From positions 3,527,169-3,591,168 of the forward strand of contig CAIIXF020000010.1 of the NCBI GenBank assembly GCA_903813345.2: a DNA stretch of 64,000 bases, given 5' to 3'. Source of the stretch: Owenia fusiformis (Eukaryota; Annelida; Polychaeta; Sabellida; Oweniidae). Shown here in pieces: positions 47,500-60,709 of the stretch. The notes under the pieces were generated by a model, which ran no database searches, had not been told where the DNA came from, and saw nothing but the letters and a program-made list of their open reading frames with translations. The stretch's first letter is position 1. The number at the start of each line of letters is the position of its first letter. Both the position numbers and the translations under genes were made by a program.

Positions 47500-49100
47500 T
47501 CTTTAGCAAGAATGGATTTTTTAAAACTACAATGAGTTTAAGACTAAGTATAATATTGATATCAACTTTCTTGAGTATTTTTTTTATTTATTCACAATTG
47601 GGATGAGACGCAATTTGAAAAAGTATGTTCTTATATGTACCGGAACTTAAAAGTATGACTGTTGCAAATGTCTGATTGAATGGAGGTGGTGTGAAAAATA
47701 TCTGAATTGTTTTTTTAATATTGTACCTGTCATGTTTGAATAAAGAAATAAAAAACAAAATAATTTTTTGGTGGATTTCAATGTTCAGTTGAAAGTTAAT
47801 ATTTAAAAAACGACATAGGCCTATGACGTCATGTACTGTAGACAGCTGCTTTTAAAACCGTTTTTTTAAATTGACTTGTATGTATGTATCATTGAAAAAG
47901 TCCATACATTGTATGTACAGTATATTGGCAGACCCGCGAGACTCTATTGATACCCGTAGTTGATTAGCAGCCCTAGTTTGTTTAACCCGTGCAGCTATAC
48001 GTCATACTGCCATAATTTTTGGTGTCTTTCCCAGTCGCCCGCCTCTTGACTCATCCTTGAAATGCATGTGAATTGTTGTTCAGCTTTAATGGCCCATAAG
48101 ATGTCTGTTTGGGCCTCCGCATGTTGGGGCGACACCTTTTCACATAATCTCCGACCATTTCAATAGAACTGAGTTCATGACCCTTGAAGTAAGTATGATC
48201 TCTTGTATTTAATGAGTGGCCAGTTGCTGTATTACATCAAAATTGTAACGGTGGCAGCATGACCCCAAAGGCATATCAACCTTTTTAAACATTAACTTTC
48301 AAGTCCCCATTTATATTCACGAAAAATGCTGCCATTTTTGAACAAATATGAGACAAAATGATGAATTATGAATTAACGTCACTCAAACTATGAACGCCTA
48401 AAATATTTATAGATTAAGAGAAGTTCCTTAAATATTTTTTTATGTCGGAATTTAACTCCTGATTTCAAATATGTAATTGGTTTTTGAAAATACTGAAAAT
48501 TAAAAAAGTTATTAAAGAAAAAGTGACCCTTGAAAACTTCTGTCAGGGCTACTACATATATTTATTATCCAACTGAACGAAGTTCGTCGGGATATTGAGA
48601 AGCCGCCTGTCCGTTTGTTCGTCCATCCGTGTGTCTGGGCCATAACTCAAATACTGGTTGATGGATTTGGTTAACATTTTATAGGCTTCTGCCTTATGGG
48701 TAAAGGACCTCTGCTCAAGAAAGAATTTTTATCTTAATATGGCCACTCAATTCAAAATGGCTTAATTTTTCGGAAAAGATTGACACCTTATTGCTATCCC
48801 TCATCTTGCCGTCTTGTTCCCAGAATTCCCAGCGGTCGGCCAGCTTTATTTCTGACGGAAAGTGAGCAAAGATACCCCTTGAGCCTGGATCTCATTCATG
48901 AGCAGAGGTTTCTCTTGCGAAGTGACTACTGCCCAAGCAGTAGTTACTCAAGAGCCTGGACCCCTTCTGATAGACAGTGTTAGTGCGATTACTCCTGAGA
49001 CGAGGCGACTCCTTGAGAATCCAGAGCGAAGAATTGTTCATAAACCCTGACAATTGTATAGACGTCCAAATTTTATATGATTTCTAGATGATCGAGTTTT
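47500..49100. other. Intergenic region between gene C side and transporter
   Basis: No convincing coding sequence. Around 48,585-48,680 a CCGTTTGTTCGTCCATCCGT stretch followed by GGGCCATAACTC looks like a dispersed repeat. At 48,880-48,965 CTACTGCCCAAGCAGTAG and flanking AGAGCCTGGA form a hairpin. AATAAA on the - strand at 48,845-48,850 could end the transporter transcript. Confidence 0.5.
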
Positions 49101-49125
49101 GTTGCAAATTCCATTCGTCGTTTTT

Positions 49126-49337
49126 CTACTCTTCGTTGTTTTCAAAATGTACAATATAAATGTCAAGAAAGGACGGTCTCTTTATAAGTTTGTTACCATT
49201 CTCTAAATCATATGTTCTTCTATCATGCCATCTTGCAATTCTGCGCAGAGGGGTGCATATCACTCCTGCTAAGGCTACGGTTGACCCGGCAACGTAAAAT
49301 GATATGGTGTAATTTCCAGTAACATCAAATAAAAATC
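49126..49337 (-). CDS. Transporter exon 7 (last helix and C-terminus)
   Basis: Encodes GFLFDVTGNYTISFYVAG..., the last transmembrane helix, and a tail RRIARWHDRRTYDLENG... ending ENNEE at a TAG (49,126-49,128). The acceptor is tttcag, phase 1. The tail is hydrophilic and basic, then acidic at the end. Confidence 0.88.
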
Positions 49338-52300
49338 CTGAAATTTAAATCAAAATGTATTGATAAAATTCCACTGCCGAACAATATTCTAAATGTAGGC
49401 TAGGGTATTTAATGTAGGTATGGCGGCTGGAAGCTTAAAGGTCTCGAGCGAGCCACCTACCAGAAAATGTTTTCTCCTTTTGTGGGGGTATGATCGGCAT
49501 TTAAAAATGAGATAACTTTGGTATCGATTTTTATGATTATATATCTTTAGTAAAATTGGTTTTCTTTATTGAGGTTGAATTAAAATTGATACAAGAATTC
49601 CTATCAAGAGATGTTTTTATACAGAACTGGTTTCTTTTTGAAGGTCAAATCCTAAATCTAAATCTGGACTTTTGAACGAAAATCGGGAAGGTTATCATTT
49701 AAATCGGGAGTTTTTACCGAAAATCGGAATGTCTCGTTAACAAATCGGCAGTTATGAACACAAAATCGGGATATTTTACAAAAAATGGTGATAAAAATCT
49801 GGATTTTGAAAAAAAATCTGGATGAGCAATACTTTCTCCCGATTTAAACCGGGATTTGACAGTTGAGCTAAAGTCAAATATTATGTCCTGGATGGGGTAT
49901 TGAAAGATTAAATTTTAAGCAAGTTGTGATTCATGACCTTGAAAAATAGTGAGATTTGACAGTTTTTCTAAAATGGAAAACCCTCTAAAAATTAGAGCCC
50001 TTCCTAGGATGTGGCTATATAAAGAGACACAGAGAAACATACCGGCTATTGGTGCTCCAATAAAAGATGATAGGCCCTGACAAAGCGTGACCAAGCCAAA
50101 TGAATTGGTCAATCTCTCGCGGCCAATCAATTCAACCATTATGACGGAACGTAACGAAACAAACACAGCTGAAAAAGGAAAATGTTTTGGATATATGAAA
50201 AAACATCAATTTGTGTTTTTTCTGAAATGATTTCAAAACACCTTTCCTCTTCATGAATTGTATTAGAATTGAGAGTGTAATATAATGTATATTAATACAA
50301 CAGGAAAATTTACATTAAAATTATAATTTTATTAGATATCTTACCGATTCCAAGCCCAAATACGACTGAGTATGTTGCTAGCAGCCCATAATGGAGGAAA
50401 AATGGTAGAACTATTGTGATACTTCCACCACAGACCAAGGCAATGTTGTTGATAACGAGACAGTCTGCCCATGGCTGATCCGACACCCAACCACACATGA
50501 CGCGACCAATAGTGTTGGCTATTCCTAATATAGAGATGAGGAACGCCGCCTGTTCTTTACTGACACCCATAGCTTGGGCGTAATCCGGAAGATAAATGAA
50601 TGGCACAAAGAAACCTGCAAAACAACGTTTATTATTAGTAAAGAATAAAGGTAATATTGCCAAAATCATAAAAGTATGAATAGCGTCTAGAGTCTATCAC
50701 TTATAATCTTAGAACTTGAAGTCTTAAGATTAAAACCTTGATACCGAGATGTCATTCTCAAAAATATCCCTTGAATTTGGGGAATAGGCCTTTCAAATAA
50801 ATCCTGGCACCTTTTGGTACATCAAGGAAGCTATGATATATGTATGTTAATGTAGATGCTAAATATTAATTCATTCAGAGTATTTATGAGAGAAATAGTC
50901 AATTTTGAATCTAAATAAGAGGATCCCAAAAAGGGCATGTTATAAGATGAGATGGCCTATGATATTTGATTTAATGCGACTTTAGATAAATGAATTAATA
51001 TGCTGTTATGGACAACACATTCAGCGGTTGTACACTACATTTCGACTCCCAACCTCCCAGGCCCTTGTTACGGGGCCTGGGAGTTTATTGCTAATATGCC
51101 CTTTGGAATACTTATAAGAGGCATAAATCAAGAATAACAAAATGTCTCTCAATTATAATAATAATGCCCCATGGTCATCCTTTGAAACTGGAAAAGGTGA
51201 TAAGGTGATTGCCAGATAAAGGAATCCTTCATAAATGAAATCAAGTTCAAATTGTCAATTATATGAATTGATAAGCATCATATGTATATATTATATGGTC
51301 TATGTTCCCAGATTGGAATGGCTGCTAATAAAGCAGTTGTCATCTTCATGACAGGCGATAAACAGATTACAGAGATTTACCAAGAAAACCATGTCTCTAC
51401 GTATAAATCACAACATCCTTGCAAAATAGAACATATTGAGGGCTCACCTGTCATACAAAGGAAACAACTCAGTCCATACAGCACAAAAACAGGATTTTTC
51501 ATCAGTGAGAAATCAAATATTGCTTTGAATATATCAATGGTTGATCCAAAAATATTTCCACACTTGGTCCTATCGTTTCGTCCTTCACTTGGAACATTTG
51601 TAATACTTTTTTGGTATGCCTTTGGATCTTCCTTTAATGCCTGTAAATGAATTATCACTGCGTGAAATATGGGATTCCAACTCTTGACACGTCTAGAAAC
51701 TGGTCTTTACACGCCGGGTTTCTAGACGTGCCAATTATTTACACCTCTTGACACAAGTACGCGATGAATTCAACTCTTTACACCTCTTTGCACTTCTTGG
51801 CACACGCAGTGCAAAGACGTGTAAAGACCATGTCAAAAAGTCTTTACACGCCCTGTGACAATTAATGGAATCTCTTGACACGCTCTTGGCACACTGAACA
51901 ACATAATTATGTGTAAACAACTAACCTAATTACCAATAGCAATACATACAGTATTTTAACGATTGCAAGTATTTTCTCTGATACTTTTAATTGATATATT
52001 TTTTAACCATTCTTTCGCAGACTGTTTGGAACAAGTACATGTAGCAAATATTAAACAGACTATTTTGTATGTACGCTGACACATTGACTTATTTAAACAT
52101 TTTGGCAATTTCATGCCGCCTTTTGAAAATATAAATCAGTTACAGGCAATGCTAATCGACGCATTGATCCTAAGTGAAGGAAATACATATCATGATAAGA
52201 AAAAGAAAGGCGTTTCAAGGATAAAACGTGCAATAAACTTTGAAAACACTGATACATCAGGCCTATTTATATATTTATTTTGTATTAGCTTAATATAAAG

Positions 52301-55300
52301 ATAACCTTACTTTTCGATGAGTATTTGGATTTCGGAGTAATTTGTTTCAAGTTAAGTCAATACAAATTATCGCCGACTTAACTTGTGACCATACATATGA
52401 TAAATGAGGGGCATTTTAATACACAATTGGGCAAAACAAGCATATTCAATCGAATGTACCATTCTCTCTGCTGTTCTTTCCCAGCCTATCCATAAACAGA
52501 CAGGTACAAGTTCCCATAGTTTTCGCAACATCTAATTCTATGATCAATTGCTAGACACAGCAAATATACTAATTAATTGTCTGATTGTGATTCGGGAACG
52601 TAGGGTTTTTACATAAACAGGATACTTGGCTGTACATAGCCTGAGAACACTGGATTGACCCCCCCAATCGACGCCTAGGCGCTGCTTATGTTTTAATAAG
52701 AAACATTCCCTTGTAAAGAATTATCGGGATATGAATTGATACAAGGTCAAGTATTCTGCCCCTTTTGTGTGATAAAAATATGTATTTAATTGGTGCTTTA
52801 ACTTTTTGAACAAAGAAATGAAATAATCGCACTGAATGTCTCAACATAAATCAGTGATGTTTAATTAATAAATGACACTATTATGTCAGTCTACGCACTT
52901 ATTGGACATGGACGGGGGGGGGGGGTGAGTTACCCATTCTAAAATGGTTAAATTTTGTATTAAAGAGTAATCAATAGGTCGTGAACTCCGATTGATAACC
53001 AACTGTAGCATACTGCTTAATTTGTTTGACTATTGATATTAAAAAGGAGTGAATTTATGATATTGATAGAGGTACATTGTATTGGTATTAATATAATAAT
53101 GATATTGGGGACCATAAACCACTTTGTTTCGCAAGTAGCTTTAGGATCGCGGTTTTATCTTCACATGTTGCCCTTTGTGCAATTCGAAAATGAAATATTT
53201 AAATCTATAATTTATATATCATTTGCAAAATAAATGTAATTAAGAGACATGGGGGAGGGGGGGGGGGTTAACGGCCAGAATTTGGAATGAATTTAGGAAT
53301 ATCAAGGATTGATTCACTAAATGTTGTTCACTGGAGTCGATACACACACCTGCATAACAATCGGAGACAAAACTGACTTAATCTGATATGATAACAAAAG
53401 ATTAATAACTTAGTCTATGTTTTTGTTTTTATAATTGCGGAAGTGTACCAAAACCACCTTGATTACAGAAGATATCGTCTAGGCTTTAGATTTAATGAAT
53501 AGATTTTTTTGCCCTAGTCTCATTTAATAAAACAGGCTATTTGCGTATTTAATTAATATTTGTGACAAAATATTTCAGTTAGACTCAAAATCAAAACGAA
53601 TTTCTCCATTATAGCCCCCCTTGCAACTGTCCCGAGTCTGCATCTGTTTTTCATGCTTCCGATCCACCTTTGGGATAGAGAGAATAGATGTAGATTTTTA
53701 ATTTGGGGGGGGGGGGGTGGCATTAAATGTGTTCTCATACAAACTAAACTAAACCCCAAAAAGCCATATCAAATGTCCAAACACAAGACCAATGCCATGT
53801 CAAACATCCAAATATAGAACCAATGCCATACCCCCGGGTACCAAATATCCAGAATATAAGACCAAGGCCATTCGAAATATCGAATGCCCCGAGAAAAAGG
53901 CAGATCTTTGAGTAAAATGATCATAAAACAACCTCAAATGAAGGATATGTGTAACAACTAGACCAATGCCCCGGGACCAATGCCGTGCCACAATTGAGGG
54001 GTAACATATTTTCCACACCGATTCTTATACCTGAATATCTGTCTTAAAATGTGGGTCCATTATATTGGCTTGACATACCAAATGTAAAAAACGTACCCCA
54101 CCTGAGCCGAGTGTGAACCCCCGGGGTGAATGGTGAACACACGGGGCAAGGAATTCTTCGATTTTGATTCAAGTAATTTTTTTATAAAATTCATACTCAT
54201 GTTAATAGCGGACGCCTTGGCCAAATAATCTTTCAAATCATGCACTTTCCAAGTGATTTTGTAGCAAAATTGTGATAATATATGAACCCCTTGGAATTAT
54301 TCAAAGACGGACCCCCGCCAGCCCATCCCCCATTCTTACCTATGCTAAACACTAAGATAAACATATAGAATGGTATCTTACACTTTTTTCTAAATGTTGA
54401 TATCCAAAAAACATATCTTTTTGGTTTATCAACACATACCGCTCACAATATAACAAGTATACAGATTGTAACATAGATAAGCGAATTGGGGAAAATTACA
54501 ATCCCTTTGATCAAATTATTATAAGATTTAATCTCCAGCTGAGGTGCAATCAAAATGTTGATACACATAATTAGCAGTCAGAAAGATGCTCTTACCACTG
54601 TAGTTTTCAATATTCCCTTTGTTGTAACATCTTATTTCAAAAGAATGGATATTGATGGTTGTATGGAAGTATTCATATCAAACATTCACATTATAGTTTA
54701 CAGTGGAATTCCCTCCATAAATGCAACATATTTACCATTTAAGATTTCATATTGGACTTTCCGCATAATGATAAAATGTTGACGATATAGTTTTCGATAA
54801 AACCCCAGGGCCGTAGCCAGCTTTCAGTCGGGGGGAGGGGTGATGCAATCACCAAAATATTTTAGGTTTTCAGTCGGGGGGTGCGATCGTGACATAAATG
54901 AGGCAAAAATATTTGTTTTGAATTTTTACGAAAATGATGCAACTTCCTTCAAACCTGAGCTAGAAGCTTCAAACAAAAAATCAATTTAATGCTATTTTCT
55001 TCCTCTACCTTACGGTACCTTTTATTGCTTGTAGGAGGGGGTGCGAACCCACCGCTTCTCCTCGTTACGCTTATAGACCCAATAACGTATTCCCAAGGAA
55101 TCGACTTTATTAATTTATATGTGAAAAATGAGCTTGCATGTACAAATTGCATCGTATGCAAACCTTCCCCTGACCGACCCGGTCATGTTTATGTCTTTTG
55201 AATGATGTCTACCCCTTGATGCATGTATCCTTTAATAAGTGGTGTTAAGAATATTGGTGTAGGCCCTGGTGAAGGGATATGTCATAAAGATTTCACGTTA

Positions 55301-58300
55301 TCCCGATATACATGTAGCCGCGTCCCCTTTGTCTTTATCCTTCCAAACGCAAACGGCAGATAAGAGGGGTTCTTAGTGATTGATCTGATGCTTAATAAGC
55401 CACTTACAAGATACAGTTTTAAATATTGATATTGTGTAAAGTTTTAACACATAGGCGTAACCAGGGGGGGGGGGGGGGGGGGTGCGATTCTTGAATGATC
55501 GCACCCCCCCCCCCTGCTTAACCAATAGAGAAGGAAGAAGCTAAGAAAGGAGCTTTGAATGGCTTTCATTTGAAACTTCTAGTTCAATTTTGAAGGAATT
55601 TGCAATGTCTGGTTCACATTTGCTCAAATTCATCCTCCGGCCTCCGGCCGATTGAGTATTTTGTTTAGAATTGTTTTCATGTTTGAAAAAACACTCAATC
55701 GGCCGGCCCCCGCCCAATGAATCGGAGCAAATATGACCCAGGCATATGAGGGGCAACATTTTAGATATAGTATTGTTTGAAATCCTGGGAAAATGCACTC
55801 CCCCAATTTTGCAAATCTGGTCTGCGGTGCTAATGAAGCCTCTAATTTGTTTTCGTTTACATGAGCAACTAACAGATATGTTTATTCTCATTCTGTCTCA
55901 GCTTGATTTTAATTAAATTTTACGTCGAACTTCGAACGTCTTTGTCTCTCTCATTTTTGCAACCCTACATTCAGTTTCTTTTTAAACCAAATCAAGAAAT
56001 ATCCGTCCACATATCAGATATTAAACCAATAGTTGTTCATTATAAGAACAACCATATATTATATTTATAGATCATAAGCTATTTTTAATTTCAGCTATAA
56101 AATTAGTCCTCTCTCCCCTCCTCTACAGGTATCTCTAGATACGCAGAGTTTCTAGACCGGCTAAGCACGTCTAAAAATTACTAGAAATTCCACAATTTAT
56201 ACAGTGATATGGATTTCATGTTTCTATTGAATCCCTTATTTTGAAGTCTAGCTGAATAATAGAGTTTGATTTTAAACGTTTTCGGGGATCCGGGCAGAAC
56301 TCAGGATATAGTACTTGAGTACATTTGCATTCAAAATAATTCAAAATTCAAAATTGCAAATATCATGGAAGTTGATTGCAATTATGTTCGATGATCGTCA
56401 ACATGAAAGAACAATATGTCTGAATAATTAGCTATCTCAAATCTTCCCAGCCCTTGATTTTTGAGATCTTTCATCCCAGCTCATATTTCATCTAATTGGG
56501 GTCATAAAACTTGTGTAACTGTGCCTGTTGCATCCTCGCTGGAAGGGTATTTTACAAGTATAAATGAAGTCCTTTGAAGAAGGATGTGCCTGTTGTTAAA
56601 TACATGTACAATGCCTTACTACATTATGTAATGTATTGACATTAAGGTAGATGATTACATGATAACAATCACACTTATTGACATTCATAACTCTTCCCAT
56701 CTGATATGCTCAGATCACAGAATATGCCTCATTATATCAGAGCATGTTTCAGGCGTTTCAGACCCATAGCCAGGATTTGCCAAGGGGTGGGTTACTTTTT
56801 TAAGAAATTCCAGGGGGAGTTTACTTTTGGCAATGTTCGTTCAAAAATGAGCAAAATAATTTAAAAGATGCTCAGTATGGGGTAAAAAATGCAATTTTGG
56901 TCACGGAGGGGGGGGGGGGGGTCGCTAGAACCAATCTATCCCCCCTGTATTCGGGCCTGCATGTGCTATCTACATATTTGACAATTTGATTGACACGGTT
57001 CAAAGTGGACTTTGTTAATTATTCAAACTGTTTTAATATCTAGGAATATGCGTCCAAGTTAAAATCACTCGAAATCAGGGTAGATAAACCTAAGAAAAAC
57101 ACATTTCTTGTTTTCATTTGATCTTTAACATGATCCTGTAAAAATGTCAGATTTAGCAAAATACATAGGCGATCTCCATCTGCACACATCTACTCATTTC
57201 GACTAAGCTATTGCCTATACTTACACGCACACGCATACTTTTAAATTAATTTTATTTTGATAATGATTTAAAAAACACAAATTATTATTTACACGAAATT
57301 AAAATGATTGTTATATTCCAATCCTAGTAAAGTATAATTAAGCGCGACTATAGGGCATAACAACATATGGCCGGTCTAATTATACTGTTTGTTTTGATAA
57401 GGCTGTGCAAAGAGATATCAAAACTCTTGACACGCTCTTTACACGCGAGGTCTTTGCACCTCTTGACATGTCTTGGAATCTCTAGATACGCGGAGTTCCT
57501 AGACTATCTTTGCACGTCTAGAAATTGCTTGGAATTTCACATTTGACGCAGTGTATACTACTGATATAGAAAATATTCTTTGTGTACATAGATTTATTAC
57601 TTATATGTTTTTTATTGGATTTTTAGCTTCCCGTTTATGATAAGTAGTTCAAAAATGCAGTCAGTCCTTTTACTAAAACCTTTTTTGGTCAATTTTTGTC
57701 TTTATGTTACCATAGAGTTTACTTTATTGTGATGAAAATGGATGATTATTAATTACAATTATTTTCGTTTCATCAGAGCCGGTTTGATATGGAAACCAGA
57801 AGTGAAATATGAGGTATGAGGTTCCATATCCATCCGCCAAAAGGAATATAGTCCATTTAAAACCTGTAGTATTGTTCTAAATAACACCATTGTTGGCTTC
57901 TAGGGTACCTAGTATGCCACTATTTGGAATCAAAATAAAGAGGAGGAGTTCAACTCTCATTTGAATTACGAAAATAGCGATGTAGGTCAAAATAGTTCCG
58001 ACGTGAGCATGTTTACTACGCGTTTGTCCGTCATCTCAGAATCTCAGAGGATATGGTAGCAAACGCGAGTTACAATAAATGGACGCTGATATCTATTTTT
58101 TCGTTCTGCGTAGGCCAAACAATGATTTAAAATCACTTCCAACCCTTCTGTGAGTATAAGAATGGTCATAAGAGGCCCCTGAAGGGTCATGAATGAAAAA
58201 GAGCCCTCTGAAATTCCGTCAAATTGCAGGTTATTTCTTCATTTTTTGCTAAAAATACATGATTTTGAGGGCCCATATCTCACTGAAATTGCTACAATGT

Positions 58301-60448
58301 AGCGATTTTTCATTTTCACAGTCTAGATACACGTGTCAGGTCAACAGAAACAGTGAGCATGTGTGATTTTTAAATTCCTACATTGTAGCAATATTTATTT
58401 CAAAATACAGCTGTGGGGGAAACTTCTATTTACTTAGATTTGGGCGAAAATGGCCAAATTTCAGTCAAAATCCTCGGGACATAGGGCCTTTGTCGTAGAT
58501 TTAGTCAATGAAGCAACTCTTAGTAGAAGGTGTGCCATTAGTTTGTTTGATTTCCACCCTCATTTCCCTGTTTTACCACAAGATCTGCCGCGTCTCCTCC
58601 AAACTCACCGTGTCGAGTTGAGGTTTTTTCCTCCTAGGAGGATTTTCAAGAGGGCGGAATAATGCTCCTACTACTACTCCATTCAACACAATTCCCGATA
58701 TGATCCACGTAGCACCTTTCCAAGTATACGTGTCGATAAGAAACCGACACAAAGGGGCAAATACAAATGCTCCGATACCACTGCCACATACAGCGATTCC
58801 AGTTGCCAGAGCACGTCTTTTCTCAAAATAGAACCCAACCATCACAATTGCTGGCAAGTACATCAGTCCGAATCCAGCACCTGATAATTAAAATAAGTTT
58901 AATAAAATCTGATTTAAATGTATATGTACTGGAACAAATTACAGATATATGAACATCATTTTGCATATAGTTTATGTGTTTGAAATTACAGATTCTGTGT
59001 GAAGCAAAAACATATTATTTTTCTAATAACTTTGCATGTGAAAATTTTGACATATTTCTCAGTTGCACATTGCGTTGAACGACATCTGGCGTTTAAAATA
59101 TGATTCATATAATGACTTAAATGCAGAATCAGGAAGTAACAAAATTGCAAGCAACATATAGTTAGAGTATCCATGTATTTCTTACGATCCCAAATAAAAC
59201 CTCAAAAGATCCATGATATGTTATTAAGGATTAAAAATGCAAAAATGGGAGAAAACATTTAAATTCTCCGAGATAATGAATGTGCTAACCATATTTATGC
59301 AAATATTAATGTGCTTATTGTAAAAATCGTTAGTTTTCCTCAAATAAAGTATACACTTTGGGGATTTTTAGAAAATAAAAGAGCAAGCAGGGCTCATTGA
59401 CATATATTCTAGTATATCGAAGTAAATTCTACCTCCGAGGCCACCGTAGAGAACAATTAATGCGTCAACATTCGGTGAAAAGGTGCTAGCAAAGAACGAT
59501 GCTGCTGCCAACAGGCTACCTGCTATTGAAACTGCCCTACATCCAAATTTTTTAACTAAGCCTCCTGCTACCGGACCTATAAATAAGCAATATATGTTTT
59601 CAAAGATGGATTAAATACGGCAAAAACTGTTTAATCGATATAAAATTAAAATGAAATGAAGAAATTATGGAATTCTGAAATCTTAAATAGAGTCATTAAA
59701 TCTCGTTTTTAAATAAAAATATAAGTAAGAACGAAGAACAACTTAATTTATAGTACTCACTCACAGGTAAATATGTACCATTCAATGTGGTTACCATCAG
59801 TATGTGAATTGTACTCACTAACATATAATACCATTCGATGCACCGACGTAGCTACCACTAATATGTTAATTGTACATACTCACTCACAGCTAAATATATA
59901 CCATTCAATGTGGTTACCATCAATATGTGAATTGTATGTACTCACTAACATATAATACCATTCAATTCACCGACGTAGCTACCACTAATATGTTAATTGT
60001 ACATACTCACCCACAGCTGAATATATACCATTCAATGTGGTTACCATCAATATGTGAATTGTATGTACTCACTAACATATAATACCATTCAATGCACCGA
60101 CGTAGCTACCACTAATATTTTAATTGTACATACTCACCCACAGCTGAATAAATACCATTCAATGTAGCTGCCACCAATATGTAAGTTGCACTCACCCATA
60201 GTAAGATACATGCCATTCAGTGTTGACCCAACCCATGCAGTCTTTCCTTTGCTTTCTCTGTAATTATCCAGGAATTCAAGGTAGAATATCCCTGCTGAGA
60301 AACATACCCCATCAATTAAGAAGTTCGTGATGAATGACGAGAATACAATTACCCAGCCCCACCCACCATCAGGAGGAACTAATGGACTAATAACGTCATC
60401 TGTAGCTTTTTTATCATCATCATCGCTGCATTGACTCTTGTTCTGCAT
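49126..60448 (-). CDS. Monocarboxylate transporter-like protein (SLC16 family)
   Basis: Coding exons in gene order are 60448-60196, 59576-59433, 58880-58609, 51640-51448, 50614-50345, 50168-50043 and 49337-49126. Together they make 1,470 bp, or 489 residues plus stop. All introns are phase 1 except the fourth junction (58,609/51,640), which is phase 0. The N-terminus is acidic, followed by the family signature PPDGGWGWVIVF at the first helix. Six helices follow, then a short charged loop, then six more with PFIYLPDYA and GRVMCGWVSD, and a cytoplasmic C-terminus. The family carries monocarboxylates or related solutes with protons across membranes; the substrate of this member is unknown. An acceptor lies directly upstream of the start, so a 5' untranslated exon exists. 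Confidence 0.9.
50043..50168 (-). CDS. Transporter exon 6
   Basis: 126-bp exon encoding AVFVSLRSVIMVELIG, then LTNSFGLVTLCQGLSSFIGA and PIAG. It matches the region of helices 10-11 in SLC16 proteins (VELIG...FG...QGL...GPPIAG). Phase 1 at both borders. Confidence 0.9.
50345..50614 (-). CDS. Transporter exon 5
   Basis: 270-bp exon beginning GFFVPFIYLPDYAQAMGVS and including ANTIGRVMCGWVSDQPW, the conserved helix 8 region and following loop, then two further helices ending VVFGLGIG. Phase 1 at both borders. Confidence 0.92.
51448..51640 (-). CDS. Transporter exon 4 (loop and helix 7)
   Basis: 193-bp exon beginning ALKEDPKAYQKS, the central cytoplasmic loop, then FDFSLMKNPVFVLYGLSC, the start of the second half. 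Phase 0 at its start, phase 1 at its end (ACAG|gtgagc). A transposon-like sequence starts only about 14 bp before its acceptor. Confidence 0.88.
54808..55075. mobile_element. G-run element (CGTAGCCAG family)
   Basis: GGGCCGTAGCCAGC followed by GGGGGGAGGGG at the left, and GGAGGGGGTGCGAACCC with CTCGTTACGCTTATAG at the right. It is of the same type as 41,157-41,342 but with poorly matching ends. Confidence 0.4.
55450..55522. repeat. G-tract/C-tract hairpin
   Basis: A run of about 20 G (after GGCGTAACCA) is followed by TGCGATTCTTGAATGATCGC and a run of 12-13 C, then TGCTTAACC. The arms are complementary, giving a very stable hairpin. Other long G runs occur at about 41,202, 52,914, 53,259, 53,705 and 56,908. 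Confidence 0.8.
58609..58880 (-). CDS. Transporter exon 3 (helices 4-6)
   Basis: 272-bp exon encoding GAGFGLMYLPAIVMVGFYFE, KRRALATGIAVCGSGIG and the TWKGATWIISG helix, ending PQLDT at a consensus donor (ACG|gtgagt), phase 0. The open frame continues to 58,573, but only the 58,609 donor joins exon 4 in frame. Confidence 0.88.
59433..59576 (-). CDS. Transporter exon 2 (helices 2-3)
   Basis: 144-bp exon encoding GPVAGGLVKKFGCRAVSIAG, then the helix AASFFASTF and ALIVLYGGLGG. Too short and frame-split to appear as a long ORF, but the family pattern is clear. Phase 1 at both borders. Confidence 0.9.
59755..60185 (-). repeat. Tandem array of exon-end-plus-donor copies
   Basis: Seven units of about 60-65 bp, in two alternating versions, lie directly beside the exon 1 donor. 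Each contains (read on the - strand) TTGAATGGTAT...GTGAGT, like the true exon end CTGAATGGCATGTATCT and its gtgagt donor at 60,195-60,190. The better-preserved version would encode TLNGIYSAVG against the real STLNGMYLTMG. Confidence 0.88.
60196..60448 (-). CDS. Transporter exon 1 (start, helix 1)
   Basis: Starts MQNKSQCSDDDDKK, then VPPDGGWGWVIVFSSFITNF (the SLC16 signature), a loop, and GSTLNGMYLTM, ending in phase 1 at gtgagt. The ATG at 60,446-60,448 follows a ttttatttag acceptor by six bases. Confidence 0.9.
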
Positions 60449-60709
60449 ACTTTCCTAAATAAAAGGAAAGATACATTGACGTATACGTTGTTGTCGATCA
60501 TATAAAACGATTCCTGTAACCCTACTTTCACACGAAACAAGTTCTCAATACATTGTCGAAAAATCTGTGTACGAACAGATTGTGGACGTACTGACAAACA
60601 CTACAAGTTAAGACGAGTTCAAATCTTGACTATGATTATTTTTAAGTGGACGTACTCAAACTTAGAGCATGCTTACAATTTTTTGGTGATCGTCACATTC
60701 TGCAATGAG

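Larger units (their letters stand above)
51654..57556. mobile_element. Large element or pair of elements with CACTGCGT ends in transporter intron 3
   Basis: The left end reads CACTGCGTGAAAT...GGATTCCAA. The complement of the right end reads CACTGCGTCAAAT...AATTCCAAG, and both continue into TCTAGA-type motifs. A third similar end lies at about 56,203 (complement CACTGTATAAAT). Near the ends are clusters of CTTGACAC, TCTTTACAC and GTCTAGAAA in both orientations (51,680-51,905 and 57,405-57,540). No transposase ORF is seen. Whether this is one 5.9-kb element or several short ones is not settled. Confidence 0.55.

Noticed and set aside
58573-58608. Longer exon 3 of the transporter, using the donor near 58,577
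   Set aside because: That donor leaves phase 2 and creates a stop on joining exon 4, while the consensus donor at 58,609 joins in frame.
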